A stretch of DNA of 45,712 nucleotides from Candidatus Sumerlaeaceae bacterium (GTDB lineage Bacteria > Sumerlaeota > Sumerlaeia > Sumerlaeales > Sumerlaeaceae), in the NCBI GenBank assembly GCA_026418615.1, contig JAOAAY010000027.1, positions 1-45,712 on the forward strand, given 5' to 3'. Numbering within the stretch: the first letter of the stretch is position 1; the number at the start of each line of letters is the position of its first letter. The notes beneath the pieces were generated by a model. It worked only from the letters and a program-made list of their open reading frames with translations, had not been told where the DNA came from and did not search any database. This document shows, one piece after another, positions 9,234 to 16,245 of this stretch. The translations under genes were made by a program, and so were the position numbers.

Positions 9234-9258
9234 AGCAGATCACCTCCTTCAAACTGCT
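9234..9258 (-). promoter_or_regulatory. Extended Shine-Dalgarno-like element in a hairpin loop, no start codon in range
   Basis: On the minus strand 9249-9238 reads AAGGAGGTGATC, fully complementary to the conserved 3' tail of 16S rRNA. It lies in the loop of a 5-bp stem (AGCAG/CTGCT, 9258-9254 with 9238-9234) overlapping the M42 peptidase stop codon. No ATG, GTG or TTG lies 5-10 bases downstream. The next annotated start is 87 bases away with its own ribosome site. A ribosome standby site, a reinitiation site or chance are possible. Confidence 0.35.
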
Positions 9259-10396
9259 ACCCGGGCAACTGTTCGCGCCCTTTGCGCTCAAACACTTCGA
9301 AGTTGAGGTAGGATGGTAATTGGGGCTTAAAACCGTGCGGCAAACGACGGGCTAAGGTGCAAATGAGGTCTGTGAGCGCCTCGACATCCGAGGCCGATAC
9401 GATTTCCGGTGCGATGCGCCCTGCGGTGCGGTCTTGGTTGTGGTAGTTGCGGACGGGAACGCACACAGCACCGGCGCGCAGTCCGGCGCGAGTGAAGGCT
9501 GTGGCCTCACATGTCCCGCCGTCCATCAGCGCGCGGCGTGCGCGTATGTCGTGCTCCCGCGCAACAGTCCACAAACTGTCAGTGAAATATCCGTCAAAGG
9601 TGCTTGACCGGTCGCCCACCCGGATGACTGCGCCTTCGCCCATTTGAACGCCGGGCCGCTCGCTGCTCGTCTCGACGGAGACGAAGACGCTGTCGCGAGG
9701 CAGCAGAGCCGGCCATGGCTCCGAGCCGACCAGGCAAATCACGCCGCAAAAGCCCGCCTCCTCGGCGCGCGAGAAGATTACTCCGATGTCTACATCCGGC
9801 TCGGCGGACAGCCGTTCGAGCACCTCGACAAGGACGCCGCACGAAATGAGGTCGTCGCATGCGCGCGTGCGCACCTCGTCGCCCGCGAGTTCGAATGGCT
9901 TGAGGTCCCACATGGCCAGCACGGCCCCGTCGGCGTCTGCCTCCGTCTCGATGTTCACGCGGCGGTTATCGGTTTCGGGCAAAACCGCGCTGGCACTGAC
10001 GATTCGTCCGGCCACGCCAAGATCATCCGCGGAGCGGAAGAGTCGCACTGGGGCGCCCTCGAAAAACGAGTCGTCCACGCGGCCTTCAAAACGGCCCTCG
10101 TAGCGGCGCGGTGCGACGGGCTGGGCTCCCGCTGGGCGCGGGAAAATGAATCCCGGGTGATCCAGATGTGCCACAAAAACAGGTGTCAGCGGCGAAGGCG
10201 CTCCTCGCCGCAAGCGCGCAATGCGGTTGCCAAAACGATCAACCTCCACTTGCACGCCGGGGATTTGCGCCAGCGTCGCGTCCAATCGGGCGCACATCCA
10301 GTGCTCGCGGAAAGGCGCCGTCGGCACTTGAATGAGATTTTCGATGTGCGCGAACAACCGGCTTCGGGCGGTTTCTATGGCCGGGGCGAGCGTCAC
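9257..10396 (-). CDS. M42-like zinc aminopeptidase / M20-M28 superfamily metallopeptidase
   Basis: Cytoplasmic metal-dependent peptidase of 379 residues, without signal peptide. Likely co-catalytic metal ligands and acid/base residues are all in place: H77 and D79 in AHLDHPG, D181 in RACDDL, the E212-E213 pair in RAEEAG, E242 in SVET (where many relatives have Asp), and H319 in RNYHN. The residues between about 95 and 165 form the PDZ-like dimerisation insert typical of M42. Expected role: trimming peptides produced from protein turnover or uptake. The start is GTG 10396, overlapping the pilin stop in a GTGA (4-base overlap), which implies translational coupling. Its exact subfamily is uncertain because the sequence is divergent from characterised TET peptidases. 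Confidence 0.8.
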   Translation of the reverse strand: MTLAPAIETARSRLFAHIENLIQVPTAPFREHWMCARLDATLAQIPGVQVEVDRFGNRIARLRRGAPSPLTPVFVAHLDHPGFIFPRPAGAQPVAPRRYEGRFEGRVDDSFFEGAPVRLFRSADDLGVAGRIVSASAVLPETDNRRVNIETEADADGAVLAMWDLKPFELAGDEVRTRACDDLISCGVLVEVLERLSAEPDVDIGVIFSRAEEAGFCGVICLVGSEPWPALLPRDSVFVSVETSSERPGVQMGEGAVIRVGDRSSTFDGYFTDSLWTVAREHDIRARRALMDGGTCEATAFTRAGLRAGAVCVPVRNYHNQDRTAGRIAPEIVSASDVEALTDLICTLARRLPHGFKPQLPSYLNFEVFERKGREQLPG

Positions 10397-11088
10397 GGAT
10401 TGATGGACCCGACCGATTCCTTCTGGGTGCGGGTGATGTCGCCGTCGGAGATGGTCCCGTTAGTCGGATCATAAGGCATGTGCAACTGAGCGGGGCCGAC
10501 GGTGATGAGGTTGCGGCGGCGGTCCGGTCCCAACGACGCCGTGATCCATTCGCCTTCCACTTGGCGCGCCTGAATGGCGGCCGCGGTGTCGGGGCCGAAC
10601 GCGACGCGCCGCGGGTCGCGGTTGCTCTGGTAATAGTAACGGCGGCCGGCCCGCGGATCGCCCGCGGCACTCAGCGGGTCTGCCGGCTCTGGCCCGTAAG
10701 TGCTGATGCCCGGCGTCGCACCGTAATTGTTATACTGCCAGTCGCCGAGGTTGGCGCTGATGAAGGGGTCCTGGAAATTCGCCGAGGAAATATAAGCAAT
10801 GGGCGTGCTCAACTGGTTGGGGATCACGCGCAGCACCGAGGTATCGCCTGTGCTCCACGGCGTGGGCGGATAATGACTGTTGTCCACCCGATAACTTTCC
10901 AAACCGGTGGCGATGGAACGCAAGTCGGCCCGCGCGCGGCTGACCTTGGAGCGGGTCTGAGCCTCGAGGAAATTCGGGACGGCAATGGCCGCGAGAATGG
11001 CGATGATGGCCACGACGATCAACAATTCGATCAGCGTGAAGCCTCTCCAGCGGCCTTCCTCAGTCAAATTCACTTTCGAGAGACGCAT
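10393..11088 (-). CDS. Type IV pilin-like / type II secretion pseudopilin
   Basis: Exported fibre-forming protein of 231 residues. A short basic leader ends in the prepilin peptidase site G16-F17, followed by TLIELLIVV with the conserved Glu at mature position 5 (E21) and the hydrophobic helix up to about residue 38. The next segment, NFLEAQTRSKVSRARADL and then VDNSHYPP, is characteristic of the very abundant pseudopilin-like proteins of Sumerlaeota, Hydrogenedentota, Planctomycetota and Lentisphaerota. The C-terminal part is unlike major pilins and probably mediates a special function. AGGGTGA precedes the ATG. It shares a 4-base GTGA overlap with the downstream peptidase. An AT-rich 210-base region upstream probably carries the promoter. 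Confidence 0.85.
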   Translation of the reverse strand: MRLSKVNLTEEGRWRGFTLIELLIVVAIIAILAAIAVPNFLEAQTRSKVSRARADLRSIATGLESYRVDNSHYPPTPWSTGDTSVLRVIPNQLSTPIAYISSANFQDPFISANLGDWQYNNYGATPGISTYGPEPADPLSAAGDPRAGRRYYYQSNRDPRRVAFGPDTAAAIQARQVEGEWITASLGPDRRRNLITVGPAQLHMPYDPTNGTISDGDITRTQKESVGSINP

Positions 11089-11110
11089 GTCAGTTCACCC
11101 TGTCAAAAGA

Positions 11111-11189
11111 TATAAAAACATTCCATTACCCGCGATGCAAATCGGGGTAAACTTTTGGATTTTTAGAAACAATGGCATAAAAATGGCAA
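11111..11189 (-). promoter_or_regulatory. Candidate promoter region for the pseudopilin operon
   Basis: This is a strikingly AT-rich island in GC-rich DNA between the xdhB stop and the pilin start. One sigma70-like pair on the minus strand is TTGCCA (11189-11184) and TCTAAA (11167-11162) with a 16-base spacer. A second is TTGCAT (11140-11135) with a TTTATA box (11116-11111) at 18 bases. Neither is perfect. The upstream edge contains a CCAGCC/GGCTGG hairpin (11233-11248) that might end xdhB transcripts. Confidence 0.35.
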
Positions 11190-11298
11190 CAGGTGGAGTT
11201 TAGATGGCACAAAAAATTCCTTCGTTGCTACTCCAGCCTGTTGGCTGGCAGAGAGAAAGCGGTTCTTTTTGCGCAAAACCACGGGCCTGCCGAGACGG

Positions 11299-13662
11299 TC
11301 AGGGGACACCGACGGGAGATTCCACGGCCACACCGCTTTCTTTTGGTGCGTTGCGGGATTTCGCTGCCTCGTCGAGTGCCATGAGGATGGCCTCGTTTGT
11401 TGCCGGGATAAACAACGGAACTGGTCGCCCGGCGGCGGCGTAGGTCAGAGCGTTTTTCACGGCTTCGAACACGCAAACGGCCAACAGGAGAGGAGGCTCG
11501 CCCACAGCCTTGGAACTGAAAATGTTGCGCTTGTTGAGATCGTTGTCGAGGACGGCCACCCGAAAGATTCGCGGTACATCTCCGATGCTGGGGATTTTGT
11601 ATGTGGTGGGCGAATGCGACAAGAGTTCGCCGCGGGCGCCGTACACGAGTTGTTCCGTCGTTACCCAGCCCATGCCCTGAATGAAGCCCCCGATAACCTG
11701 ACCCCGGTCTACACCCGGATTGATCATCCGGCCGATATCCATCAGCAAGTCCACGCGCTCGACGGTCAGGTCGCCCGTGAAGCGGTCCACGAGTACCTCG
11801 GCGACGGCGGCTCCGGTCGTGTAGTAGAGAAACGGAGCCCCTTGGCCGGATTCCCGGTCGAATCCGGCGAGGGGTGTCGCATAGAACCCGCGGGCGCCGA
11901 GATCCACTCGCTCGCGCCGGCATATGCCGGCGAGTTCGCTGAAGTCGAGGCGCTGGTCCGGATTGCGAACATCGAACACGGCTCCATCCGCAAAGCGCAC
12001 TTGAGCGGGGTCGGCGGACGGGCCGCCGGCGGCCTCAAAGTGGCGCGCGGCACACTCGGCCATGCGCCCGCGGATTTCCGCGCACGCGCGCACTGCCGCC
12101 GTGCCGTTGAGATCCGCACCGGCTGAGGCCGCAGTCGGCGAGGTGTTGATGTTGCGTTCCGTGGAAGTCGGCAGCACGACCACCGCCTCGAGCGGCAAAC
12201 CAAACTCGTCGGCCACCAATTGGCGGATTTTGGTGTTCACCCCCTGCCCCATCTCGGTGGCCCCGGTGGAGACCTGCACCGTCCCGTCCATGAGCACGCT
12301 CACGAGGGCATTTCCCTGATTCAGGAATTTTGTGGTGAACGAGATGCCGAACTTGACGGCCGTCATCGCGAGGCCGCGCAGGTGGGTGCGGGAGGTCGCG
12401 TTGAATTGCTGCACGGCGCGGCGGCGCGTCGCATAGTCGCTGGTGCGCTCGAGTTCGTCGAAGATCCGGGGCAGCAGATTGCCCTCGACGGTCTGGCCGT
12501 AGGGCGTTGTGTTGCGCTCGGAGACGCCGTAAAGGTTCACGCGGCGCACGGCCAGCGCATCGCGGCCGAGCGTCGCGGCGATGTCCTCGAGGATCGTCTC
12601 AATGGCCGCCACGCCTTGCGGCCCGCCGAAGCCCCGGAAAGCCGTATTGGGGGGCAGATGGGTTCGGCAGACCTGACCGGTGATCTCCACATGGGGCAGA
12701 TAATAGGCGTTGTCCGCATGGAGCATCGCGCGCTCCATGATCGCCGTGGACAGATCGGCGAAGGCGCCGCCGTTGGAATGAAATTCAATGGACAGACCCA
12801 GCACGCGGCCGTCGTCGTCAAATCCCACGCGGTAGCGCGTGCGGAACTCGTGGCGTTTGCCGGTGGTTTTCATGTCGTCGTCCTTGGACCAGACGACGCG
12901 CGCCGGACGCCCGGTATGCCGGGCCACGAGCGCAGCCATGACGGCGGGAATGGCCGCTTGAGTCTCCTTGCCTCCAAAGCCGCCGCCCATGCGTCTGCAG
13001 ATGCAGACCACTTCGTGCATGCCGAGGCCCAAGGCTTCGGCCACGACCGCTTGGATCTCCGTCGGGTTTTGAGTGGAGGAATGGACGACCATCTGCCCCT
13101 GCTCGCCGGGGATGGCGATGGCCGCCTGGCTCTCCAGATAAAACTGTTCCTGTCCGCCGCTGCGGAATTCGCCCTCGAGACGGTGGGGTGCGCTGGCAAT
13201 TGCCGCCGCGGCGTCGCCGCGGGCGATGCGCCGGCGCGGGCCGATGAACAGGCCGGCCGCGCAAGCCTCTTCGATCGTCAGGACGGGCGGCTCCGCAGCA
13301 ATATCAAGGCGAACGAGCGCCCGGGCGCGGCGCGCGGCCTCACGCGACTCGGCAGCAATGATCGCGACCGGCTGGCCCGTGTAGGAGACGCGGTCGGACG
13401 GCAGAAAAGGCTCGTCGCAGATGATGGATCCGAAACGGTTGCGGCCGGGAATGTCCGCAGCAGTCAGAATAGCCACGACGCCCGACACCCGCAGGGCCTC
13501 GTCGGTGTCCACGCGCCGCAACAAACCGTTGGGCAGGGGACTGGGGACATAGTCCACCCATAACTCGCCGGCGAGCGCCGGCAGATCGGCGATATAGGGT
13601 GCCGTTCCCGTGGCGTGGCCGCGCGCCGAGTCGTGGGGCACGGGTTTGCCGGAGTGGGGCAT
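11299..13662 (-). CDS. xdhB: Xanthine dehydrogenase, molybdopterin-binding large subunit
   Basis: Molybdenum hydroxylase subunit of 787 residues that oxidises hypoxanthine to xanthine and urate, passing electrons to the small subunit. Residues known from bovine xanthine oxidase as substrate-binding or catalytic are conserved: Glu in FGGKET (E233, equivalent to E802), Arg in AFRGFGGPQG (R343, equivalent to R880) and the base Glu in KAVGEPPLLL (E722, equivalent to E1261). This argues for a true purine hydroxylase rather than a CO dehydrogenase or aldehyde oxidase. The a/b hammerhead domain covers about 15-125. The gene starts 12 bases after the small-subunit stop, in one operon. No XdhC cofactor-insertion gene is present in the window. 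Confidence 0.93.
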   Translation of the reverse strand: MPHSGKPVPHDSARGHATGTAPYIADLPALAGELWVDYVPSPLPNGLLRRVDTDEALRVSGVVAILTAADIPGRNRFGSIICDEPFLPSDRVSYTGQPVAIIAAESREAARRARALVRLDIAAEPPVLTIEEACAAGLFIGPRRRIARGDAAAAIASAPHRLEGEFRSGGQEQFYLESQAAIAIPGEQGQMVVHSSTQNPTEIQAVVAEALGLGMHEVVCICRRMGGGFGGKETQAAIPAVMAALVARHTGRPARVVWSKDDDMKTTGKRHEFRTRYRVGFDDDGRVLGLSIEFHSNGGAFADLSTAIMERAMLHADNAYYLPHVEITGQVCRTHLPPNTAFRGFGGPQGVAAIETILEDIAATLGRDALAVRRVNLYGVSERNTTPYGQTVEGNLLPRIFDELERTSDYATRRRAVQQFNATSRTHLRGLAMTAVKFGISFTTKFLNQGNALVSVLMDGTVQVSTGATEMGQGVNTKIRQLVADEFGLPLEAVVVLPTSTERNINTSPTAASAGADLNGTAAVRACAEIRGRMAECAARHFEAAGGPSADPAQVRFADGAVFDVRNPDQRLDFSELAGICRRERVDLGARGFYATPLAGFDRESGQGAPFLYYTTGAAVAEVLVDRFTGDLTVERVDLLMDIGRMINPGVDRGQVIGGFIQGMGWVTTEQLVYGARGELLSHSPTTYKIPSIGDVPRIFRVAVLDNDLNKRNIFSSKAVGEPPLLLAVCVFEAVKNALTYAAAGRPVPLFIPATNEAILMALDEAAKSRNAPKESGVAVESPVGVP

Positions 13663-13674
13663 GATGATTCCTCC

Positions 13675-15156
13675 CTACCGCACCGCCCCCGCAGGCGCGG
13701 GTTGTGCGTCATGGTAAAACTTGACCAAGATGTTTTCTGCCAGCCTGCGCCGGTAACGCGCCTCACCGCGGACATCCGTGATGGGGCTGATCTCCTGCGC
13801 CGCAAGGTGTCCGGCCTCGCGCATGGTCTCCTCCGTGAAGGGGCGGCCTTCGAGCCACTGCTCCGTCCGGGCCAGCCGCAAGACGACGGGTGCAACCCCG
13901 CCCATGGCCACGCGCATCCATTCGATGACGCCGCCATCGCCGAGGCGCGCCAGCACGGCGGCCGTAAAGGTCGAAATGTCCATGTCGCGCCGCTTGGAGA
14001 CCTTGTACAAGCGCAGGATTTCGCCCCGCCGCGGCAGGGGCACGCGGACTTCGGCCACCAGTTCGTCCGGCGCCAGATCCAGTTGCTTGTAGCCGCGGTA
14101 CAGGCGCGTCAGCGCAACCCGGCGCCGTCCCGCTCCGCCGGCGATTTCCACCTCCGCATGGGTCACAAAAAGGAATGGCAGCGAGTCGGCGATGGGCGAC
14201 CCGTTGACGATGTTTCCGCCAATCGTTCCCGCGTTGCGGATTTGCGGCGAACCAAACAGGGTGATGATGCGGTGAAACTCGGGGACGAGGTCCTCGGTGA
14301 TGTCACCGATGGCCGTCCAGGTGGCGGCGGCGCCCATCCGAAGGACGCCATCGGCCGCGACGACATCGGACAACCCTTCGACATGGGAAAGGTCCAGCAC
14401 CACGGAGGGTACCCGTAGCCCCTTGTTATGTTGAACGCCGAGGTCGGTGGCCCCGCAGACGACCGCAGCGTCGGGGTGGCTGGCCTTGAAAACAACGGCC
14501 TCTTCGAGCGTCCGCGGCGCAAATAATTCCATGGTTTGCCCGCCGCGGACGGCGGAGATCGCCGCGGGCTGGGCGGCGGCCCCGGCCAGATCCGCCAACA
14601 TGGCTTGCTCCGGGTACAATTGTGCGAGTGGCGGCACAGACGCCGGGTCAATGGATTCTCCGGCCTCGATGATCTGGACATATCCGGTGCAGCGGCAAAG
14701 GTTCCCGCTCAGCGCCCGCCGCAGAGCATCCGCGTCAAGAGGTTCCGGGCGGTGGCGCCCATCGTCCGTCTCAAAGGCCCCTGCCATGGCCATCACGATG
14801 CCGGGCGTGCAAAAGCCGCACTGCGACCCGTGATGGCGCACCATGGCTTCCTGAACGGGATGGAGCGGATCGTTTTCACGGCGACCGGGCGTCAGGCCCT
14901 CCACGGTCACAATATGGCAGCCATCCATTTGATAGACAAAACAGATGCACGAGTCCACCGGCAGATAATGCAAGCGCCGGCCGCGCGGCCGGCCGACCAG
15001 GACGGTGCACGCGCCACAGTCGCCCTCGGCACAGACGATTTTTGTGCCCGTCAGGCGCAGCCGCTCGCGCACGAAGTCGGCCAGCGTGAGGAACGCATCG
15101 GCGCCCCGCACTTCGTGCCGTTGGCCGTTCACATATAGCAGCAAGTGGTCGCGCAT
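13675..15156 (-). CDS. xdhA: Xanthine dehydrogenase, FAD and 2Fe-2S small subunit
   Basis: Electron-transfer subunit of 493 residues joining an N-terminal iron-sulfur part to a FAD domain, as in Rhodobacter-type XdhA. The plant-ferredoxin 2Fe-2S motif is CAEGDCGAC (C42, C47, C50). The second cluster is CGFC (C113, C116) with CRC (C154, C156). The FAD segment contains IGGNIVNGSPIAD, followed by the CO-dehydrogenase-flavoprotein C-terminal domain. The ATG at 15156 is preferred over the GTG at 15192 because homology begins right after it; an AGGA lies slightly far upstream. The MBL-fold hydrolase gene ends 62 bases upstream on the same strand. Together with xdhB it supplies purine catabolism. 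Confidence 0.93.
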   Translation of the reverse strand: MRDHLLLYVNGQRHEVRGADAFLTLADFVRERLRLTGTKIVCAEGDCGACTVLVGRPRGRRLHYLPVDSCICFVYQMDGCHIVTVEGLTPGRRENDPLHPVQEAMVRHHGSQCGFCTPGIVMAMAGAFETDDGRHRPEPLDADALRRALSGNLCRCTGYVQIIEAGESIDPASVPPLAQLYPEQAMLADLAGAAAQPAAISAVRGGQTMELFAPRTLEEAVVFKASHPDAAVVCGATDLGVQHNKGLRVPSVVLDLSHVEGLSDVVAADGVLRMGAAATWTAIGDITEDLVPEFHRIITLFGSPQIRNAGTIGGNIVNGSPIADSLPFLFVTHAEVEIAGGAGRRRVALTRLYRGYKQLDLAPDELVAEVRVPLPRRGEILRLYKVSKRRDMDISTFTAAVLARLGDGGVIEWMRVAMGGVAPVVLRLARTEQWLEGRPFTEETMREAGHLAAQEISPITDVRGEARYRRRLAENILVKFYHDAQPAPAGAVR

Positions 15157-15171
15157 TGTGGCCGCCCATCC

Positions 15172-15191
15172 TGGTGCCGAGCTGGGCACCA
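15172..15191 (-). repeat. Hairpin in the leader of xdhA
   Basis: Perfect 7-bp inverted repeat TGGTGCC/GGCACCA with a 6-base loop, between the MBL hydrolase stop and xdhA. The AGGA ribosome-site candidate begins directly at its 3' foot on the minus strand. It could stabilise a processed transcript or modulate translation; there is no T-run for termination. Confidence 0.35.
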
Positions 15192-15218
15192 AGCCTGCAT
15201 CCTACACGCAGACTCCAG

Positions 15219-16139
15219 TTATACAAGGCAAATGGCGTACTCTTGACCCGAGAACGACGGTTTGGCGGGAGCCTCGGCGTCTCCCGCATGGAATTCGAAG
15301 CCGCGCGTCGTCGGGCGGACGAACCCGGCCGGGCAGTAGCGGTCGTGACCCGTCACGACAATCCACCGACGCTCGTAAGCCTCGCCGAAAAGCGCTTTCT
15401 TCTCCTCGACGCTGGTCAGAGGCTGATTATCGTACGACGCCAGATAGGCCAGTGCGCCGTTGGCCACCGTGGGCGCAAGGTCGGAGACGAAGGCCACGCC
15501 CGTGGCGGGTCGGCCCGACTCTGTCCAACGGGGGAGAGGCTCGTGGACAATGACGGCCTGCAGGGCCCGGGTGTGACCGTGGAGCAGACGCAGTTCGATG
15601 CCCGGAAGAATTTCGCCCGGGCCGTCAAGGGTTTCGAGCAATCCGTGCTCCGCCACAGGCTGCCAGTTTTCCGGTTGGAAACTGGCGGCATCCTTTTCGG
15701 ACGGGTGTTGCGCCCAAGCAAGGTGGTCGCGCTGGACGAAGTGCCGAGCGCGCGGGCAAAGCGGTGCCGGGGCACCCTCGGGGCTGGCGACCGTGGACCC
15801 GCCGGCGTGGTCGAAGTGCAGGTGGGTGTAAATGAAATGAGTGACGGACTCTGGAGCGACTCCCTGACTGCGCAGGGCGCCGGCCAATCCGCCGTCCGGC
15901 GCCGCCTCAACGCCGAAAATGTCGTCGCGCTTCGGCCCCATTTTGAGACCGCATCCGGCGTCCACTAAAACAATGGCGTCAGGGCGACGCACCAGCAGCG
16001 ACCATCCGGCCAGCAGCACACGGTTGCGGTCGTCATAGTGCGGGTACGCCCGCGACCAGAGCACTTTCGGCACCGCGCCAAAGATGCCGCCGCCATCAAG
16101 GCGAAACCATTCGCCGGCAAGAAGGGTCAACGCGGTCAT
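15219..16139 (-). CDS. Metallo-beta-lactamase-fold hydrolase (lactonase-like), in the xdh operon
   Basis: Soluble zinc hydrolase of 306 residues. The metal-binding motif THLHFDHAGG gives H106, H108, D110 and H111, with further ligand histidines in LLHGHT and in the C-terminal TGHDRY. The overall layout (early VDAGCG, then HxHxDH, then GHT and VSDLAPT) resembles the YtnP/AHL-lactonase branch of the MBL family. That branch hydrolyses lactones but is functionally diverse. ATG 16139 is chosen by homology; the frame is open back to a GTG at 16166 and neither has a good ribosome site. It lies immediately upstream of xdhA-xdhB in the same orientation, so it may act on a purine-derived lactam or lactone, though this is only a guess. 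Confidence 0.8.
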   Translation of the reverse strand: MTALTLLAGEWFRLDGGGIFGAVPKVLWSRAYPHYDDRNRVLLAGWSLLVRRPDAIVLVDAGCGLKMGPKRDDIFGVEAAPDGGLAGALRSQGVAPESVTHFIYTHLHFDHAGGSTVASPEGAPAPLCPRARHFVQRDHLAWAQHPSEKDAASFQPENWQPVAEHGLLETLDGPGEILPGIELRLLHGHTRALQAVIVHEPLPRWTESGRPATGVAFVSDLAPTVANGALAYLASYDNQPLTSVEEKKALFGEAYERRWIVVTGHDRYCPAGFVRPTTRGFEFHAGDAEAPAKPSFSGQEYAICLV

Positions 16140-16187
16140 GACCGGGAAAGGTAGCCGCCGGACCACGCCGATGGCAAGCGGCCAGGT

Positions 16188-16220
16188 GCGCGCCCGCCGA
16201 AAGACTTGCGGCGGGCGCGC
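16188..16220 (-). terminator. Very stable 12-bp hairpin after the GH18 gene
   Basis: Perfect inverted repeat GCGCGCCCGCCG (16188-16199) and CGGCGGGCGCGC (16209-16220) with a 9-base loop. It lies 25 bases past the GH18 stop and upstream of the MBL hydrolase. No T-tract follows on either strand, so it is best regarded as a U-less terminator or 3'-end stabiliser that separates the exoprotein from the xdh operon. Confidence 0.5.
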
Positions 16221-16245
16221 ATGAACCGTTTGGTGCCCGCCTTGT

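Noticed and set aside
9238..9249. Fragment of the 16S rRNA 3' end
   Set aside because: Only 12 bases match the conserved tail and no other rRNA sequence surrounds it; better seen as a Shine-Dalgarno-like element on the other strand.
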